Positions 6,595 to 8,685 of a DNA stretch of 8,685 nt are shown one piece after another. Source of the DNA: Bacteroidales bacterium (GTDB taxonomy: Bacteria; Bacteroidota; Bacteroidia; Bacteroidales; JAAUTT01). Numbering within the stretch: the first letter of the stretch is position 1; each line of letters opens with the position of its first letter. Where the stretch lies: contig JAAUTT010000138.1 in NCBI GenBank assembly GCA_012031335.1, positions 1-8,685 on the forward strand. Reading direction: 5' to 3'. The notes under the pieces are model-generated. The model had not been told where the DNA came from. It saw only the letters and a list, made by a program, of their open reading frames with translations, and made no database searches. The position numbers and the translations under genes are program-made.

Positions 6595-7863
6595 ATGAAA
6601 AAAACAATACTCATGCTTTTTGTGCTCATATTAATCATAATGCTCATTGTAGATGTTTATTCTTTCAAAGGCATTCGCATGCTAACTGAAAATCTGCACC
6701 AAAATTTTTGGAGAAAAGCAATTTACATCACTTTTTGGGCAACTACTATTCTCATGGTCCTGGCTATGGTATCAGGTTACTTCTTCCGAAGCAGCACCCG
6801 TAACCCGGCAGTTTTCACGTGGTACTATTATATTTTCGGTTTATTCCTTATTTTTTATATTCCCAAAATTCTTTTTGGATTATTCCATTTAACTGAAGAC
6901 ATAATTTACGGTATCACCTATGTTTTTCAAAAAATATTTCAGTCAAAAACAGCATCACATGCTGGTGGAGAGCCTATTACCCGTGTGAAATTTATATCAC
7001 AAACAGGCTTAATTCTTGCTTCCATTCCTTTTCTTTCTTTTATATGGGGAATTGTCCGCGGACGGTTTAATTTCCAGGTTGAGCCTGTAAATGTGGCGTT
7101 TAAGAATTTGCCAAAACGTTTTGATGGCTTAAAAATAGTTCATATTTCAGATATTCATATTGGCAGTTTCCAGGGATTTGAAAACCAGGTTAAGGAAGCT
7201 ATTGATATGATAAATGCACAGAAACCTGACTTGATTCTGTTTACCGGCGACCTGGTTAATAATTTCTATGAGGAACTGAACGGATGGTTGCCAATTCTGT
7301 CTAAAATGGAAGCCAAATATGGTAAGTATTCAATTTTGGGTAATCATGACTATGGCCATTATTATAACTGGTCCTCGAAAAAAGAAATGAATGAAAATTT
7401 CTCAAGAATAAAAGAGGCACATGCTCAAATGGGTTTTAAGCTTTTGAATAATGCATCGGAAGTATTTGAATTGGATGGAGAAAAAATTGCCATTATTGGT
7501 GTCGAAAACTGGGGCTTACCCCCATTTCCCCAAATTGGTGATTTTAAAACTGCGGTGAAGAATGTAGAGGATATTCCTTTTAAAATACTTTTATCGCACG
7601 ATCCCACACATTGGGAAGAGAAAATTCATGGTAAAACAGATGTGGCAATAACATTATCGGGGCACACCCATGGTATGCAGTTCGGAATTCAGGTAGGTAA
7701 TGTAAAATGGAGTCCTTCACAGTATAAATATCCCCGTTGGTCGGGTCTTTATAAGGAATCGGGTCAATACCTTTATGTAAACCGAGGATTTGGTTACATA
7801 GGCTACCCGGGGCGAGTAGGAATGCCTCCCGAAATAACCGTACTGAATTTGAATTCCGCCTGA
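6595..7863 (+). CDS. Membrane-anchored calcineurin-like metallophosphoesterase
   Basis: An intact 422-residue protein starting at the ATG 6595 (MKKTILMLFVLI). An upstream in-frame TTG at 6583 would add only four residues. The N-terminal third holds four hydrophobic segments, about residues 2-20, 40-64, 72-98 and 136-153. The catalytic domain follows with every metal-binding motif: Asp186 and His188 (ISDIHIGS), Asp219 (FTGDLVNN), Asn250-His251-Asp252 (GNHDYG), His335 (LSHDPTHW), His357 and His359 (SGHTHGMQFG). The layout resembles YkuE-like phosphoesterases, some of which act on lipid or cell-envelope phosphates, but the substrate cannot be told from sequence. It is monocistronic, and its stop is one base from the stop of the convergent DUF4252 gene. 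Confidence 0.93.
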   Translation: MKKTILMLFVLILIIMLIVDVYSFKGIRMLTENLHQNFWRKAIYITFWATTILMVLAMVSGYFFRSSTRNPAVFTWYYYIFGLFLIFYIPKILFGLFHLTEDIIYGITYVFQKIFQSKTASHAGGEPITRVKFISQTGLILASIPFLSFIWGIVRGRFNFQVEPVNVAFKNLPKRFDGLKIVHISDIHIGSFQGFENQVKEAIDMINAQKPDLILFTGDLVNNFYEELNGWLPILSKMEAKYGKYSILGNHDYGHYYNWSSKKEMNENFSRIKEAHAQMGFKLLNNASEVFELDGEKIAIIGVENWGLPPFPQIGDFKTAVKNVEDIPFKILLSHDPTHWEEKIHGKTDVAITLSGHTHGMQFGIQVGNVKWSPSQYKYPRWSGLYKESGQYLYVNRGFGYIGYPGRVGMPPEITVLNLNSA

Positions 7864-7864
7864 T

Positions 7865-8404
7865 TTACTTGTTTGCTCCAGGGGTAGTGGCCGGTTTTTT
7901 ATCCTGCATTTTTCCCAACTGTTCCATGCCTTGAATTTTCATTGTTTTCGATAATTGAGCAATGTTTTTCAAGTCAATATTTCCCTGAATTGAGATAAGT
8001 GTATTATCTTTTCCTCCCGCAATCAGCAATAATTCGATAATTTTCCCCTGGTATTCCCGCACCATAAATCGAACATCCTGCCCTTTTTCCTTGATTATCA
8101 TAAGCTCTTTATACTCTTTAACCGGTAAATCCTTCATAATCTCGGAAGAAAAATTGACTCCTTTGGGAGGATTTTCGTTATCAACAGCCAGAATCCGGAT
8201 ACTTTTCAAGCTTTTAACCAGATTATCAAAGTCCTTGTCATCGGTTTTCACATCTTTAAACATGCTGAACATATACTGTGTGATGTAAACCGTAGTAAAT
8301 CCGTCTTTTTCAGCATACCGGTCGAAAAGTTTGTCTACGGCCGATGTTTGTCCCCAACTCATCAGATTTACTGATATCAGTAATATAGATAACAGATATT
8401 TCAT
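7865..8404 (-). CDS. DUF4252 domain exported protein
   Basis: An intact 179-residue protein of a family found mainly in Bacteroidota and of unknown function. A signal peptide covers about residues 1-19 (MKYLLSILLISVNLMSWGQ), so the mature part is periplasmic or extracellular. The mature domain opens VDKLFDRYAEKDGFTTVYIT and contains IRILAVDNENPP and MVREYQGKIIELLLIAGGKD, then DNTLISIQGNIDLKNIAQLS, all typical of DUF4252. A lysine-, proline- and threonine-rich tail ends the protein. It lies 50 bases downstream of another minus-strand gene and is probably cotranscribed with it. DUF4252 genes often sit in clusters with an ECF sigma factor and a membrane protein, which may continue beyond the window edge. 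Confidence 0.85.
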   Translation of the reverse strand: MKYLLSILLISVNLMSWGQTSAVDKLFDRYAEKDGFTTVYITQYMFSMFKDVKTDDKDFDNLVKSLKSIRILAVDNENPPKGVNFSSEIMKDLPVKEYKELMIIKEKGQDVRFMVREYQGKIIELLLIAGGKDNTLISIQGNIDLKNIAQLSKTMKIQGMEQLGKMQDKKPATTPGANK

Positions 8405-8427
8405 TTTCTTGATTTTTATAAATTATG

Positions 8428-8446
8428 CAATGAAATCAATTCATTG
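8428..8446. repeat. 7-bp inverted repeat between the two last minus-strand genes
   Basis: CAATGAA (8428-8434) and TTCATTG (8440-8446) are exact inverse complements around a five-base loop. The repeat lies in the 50-base gap upstream of the DUF4252 gene. No T-run follows on either strand, so it looks more like a small operator or processing hairpin than a terminator; it could also be chance in AT-rich DNA. Confidence 0.3.
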
Positions 8447-8454
8447 TAGTGATA

Positions 8455-8685
8455 TTATTTAACTGATTCTTCTTCATATTTCGACATAAGCTCGAGATTC
8501 TTCAACCCTGAACCAAATGTTGAAAATATCGACATTTCGTTTGATGCTTCTTCAATTCGTGATACCGTTTGAAGTTTGTCAGTACCCTTATTTAAAGTTT
8601 GAGAAACATATAACAAACTTTCTTGGCTTCAAGATAAGCTATTTGAGGATCCTGATAGGTGTCTTCCAGATTTGCATTGCTGTTT
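8455..8685 (-). CDS. Unrecognised protein, C-terminal part, frameshifted
   Basis: The 5' end lies outside the window. The readable C-terminus begins NSNANLEDTYQDPQIAYLEA, shifts frame near 8615-8624 (an AAGAAAG stretch), and continues LLYVSQTLNKGTDKLQTVSR to the end KYEEESVK and TAA at 8457-8455. The residues are hydrophilic and helix-forming with no membrane segment in this part. The D-P-x-I-A-x-x-E-x-x-K-x-L-x-x-V-S-x-x-L-N-K-G pattern recalls C-termini of membrane-anchored proteins encoded between ECF sigma factors and DUF4252 proteins in Bacteroidota. On that basis an anti-sigma-like or cell-envelope regulator is possible, but this is a guess from context. Confidence 0.6.

Overview
The window looks like chromosomal DNA of a Bacteroidota bacterium, probably Bacteroidales or a marine or anaerobic relative. 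The support is compositional and by family. Leaders are A-rich with no Shine-Dalgarno sequence, and two upstream regions carry perfect copies of the Bacteroidota -7 promoter element TAnnTTTGC. The window also has an outer-membrane barrel of the PorT/OMP_b-brl_2 type, a DUF4252 protein, and an RF3 whose sequence matches the Bacteroidota form. I cannot name genus or species.

Layout. Positions 1-898 (minus) hold the 5' half or more of prfC (peptide chain release factor 3), broken by several small indels. An AT-rich divergent control region (899-1156) follows. Positions 1157-5177 (plus) hold a tight four-gene operon: circularly permuted ATP-grasp ligase, alpha-E domain protein, transglutaminase-like cysteine peptidase, and Anbu-type proteasome-related peptidase. 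A separately promoted GAF-type free methionine-(R)-sulfoxide reductase lies at 5281-5741 (plus). Convergent to it is an outer-membrane beta-barrel protein (5742-6353, minus). A membrane-anchored calcineurin-like phosphoesterase (6595-7863, plus) converges on a DUF4252 exported protein (7865-8404, minus). Upstream of that is the C-terminus of an unrecognised protein (8455-8685, minus).

The operon is the most interesting part. The ATP-grasp/alpha-E pair is predicted to make an isopeptide or peptide-like bond. The transglutaminase-like enzyme is a candidate for cleaving or transferring such bonds, and the Anbu particle is a proteasome-like self-compartmentalised peptidase. The association has been predicted from comparative genomics, but the substrate and physiological role are, as far as I know, unsettled. 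Three of the four genes are frameshifted here, mostly at or beside homopolymer runs, and the peptidase also has an in-frame TGA. Because prfC, the GAF gene and the last gene are broken in the same way, while the transglutaminase, barrel, phosphoesterase and DUF4252 genes are intact, I favour sequence error over true decay. The TGA is a separate puzzle, because it sits at the edge of a perfect 8-bp inverted repeat.

Corrected readings give products of about family length: ATP-grasp about 492 aa, alpha-E 312, Anbu 237, GAF 153. The underlying genes are therefore probably full length. No RNA genes, insertion sequences, CRISPR arrays or attachment sites were seen, and no stretch over 300 bases is without a gene.
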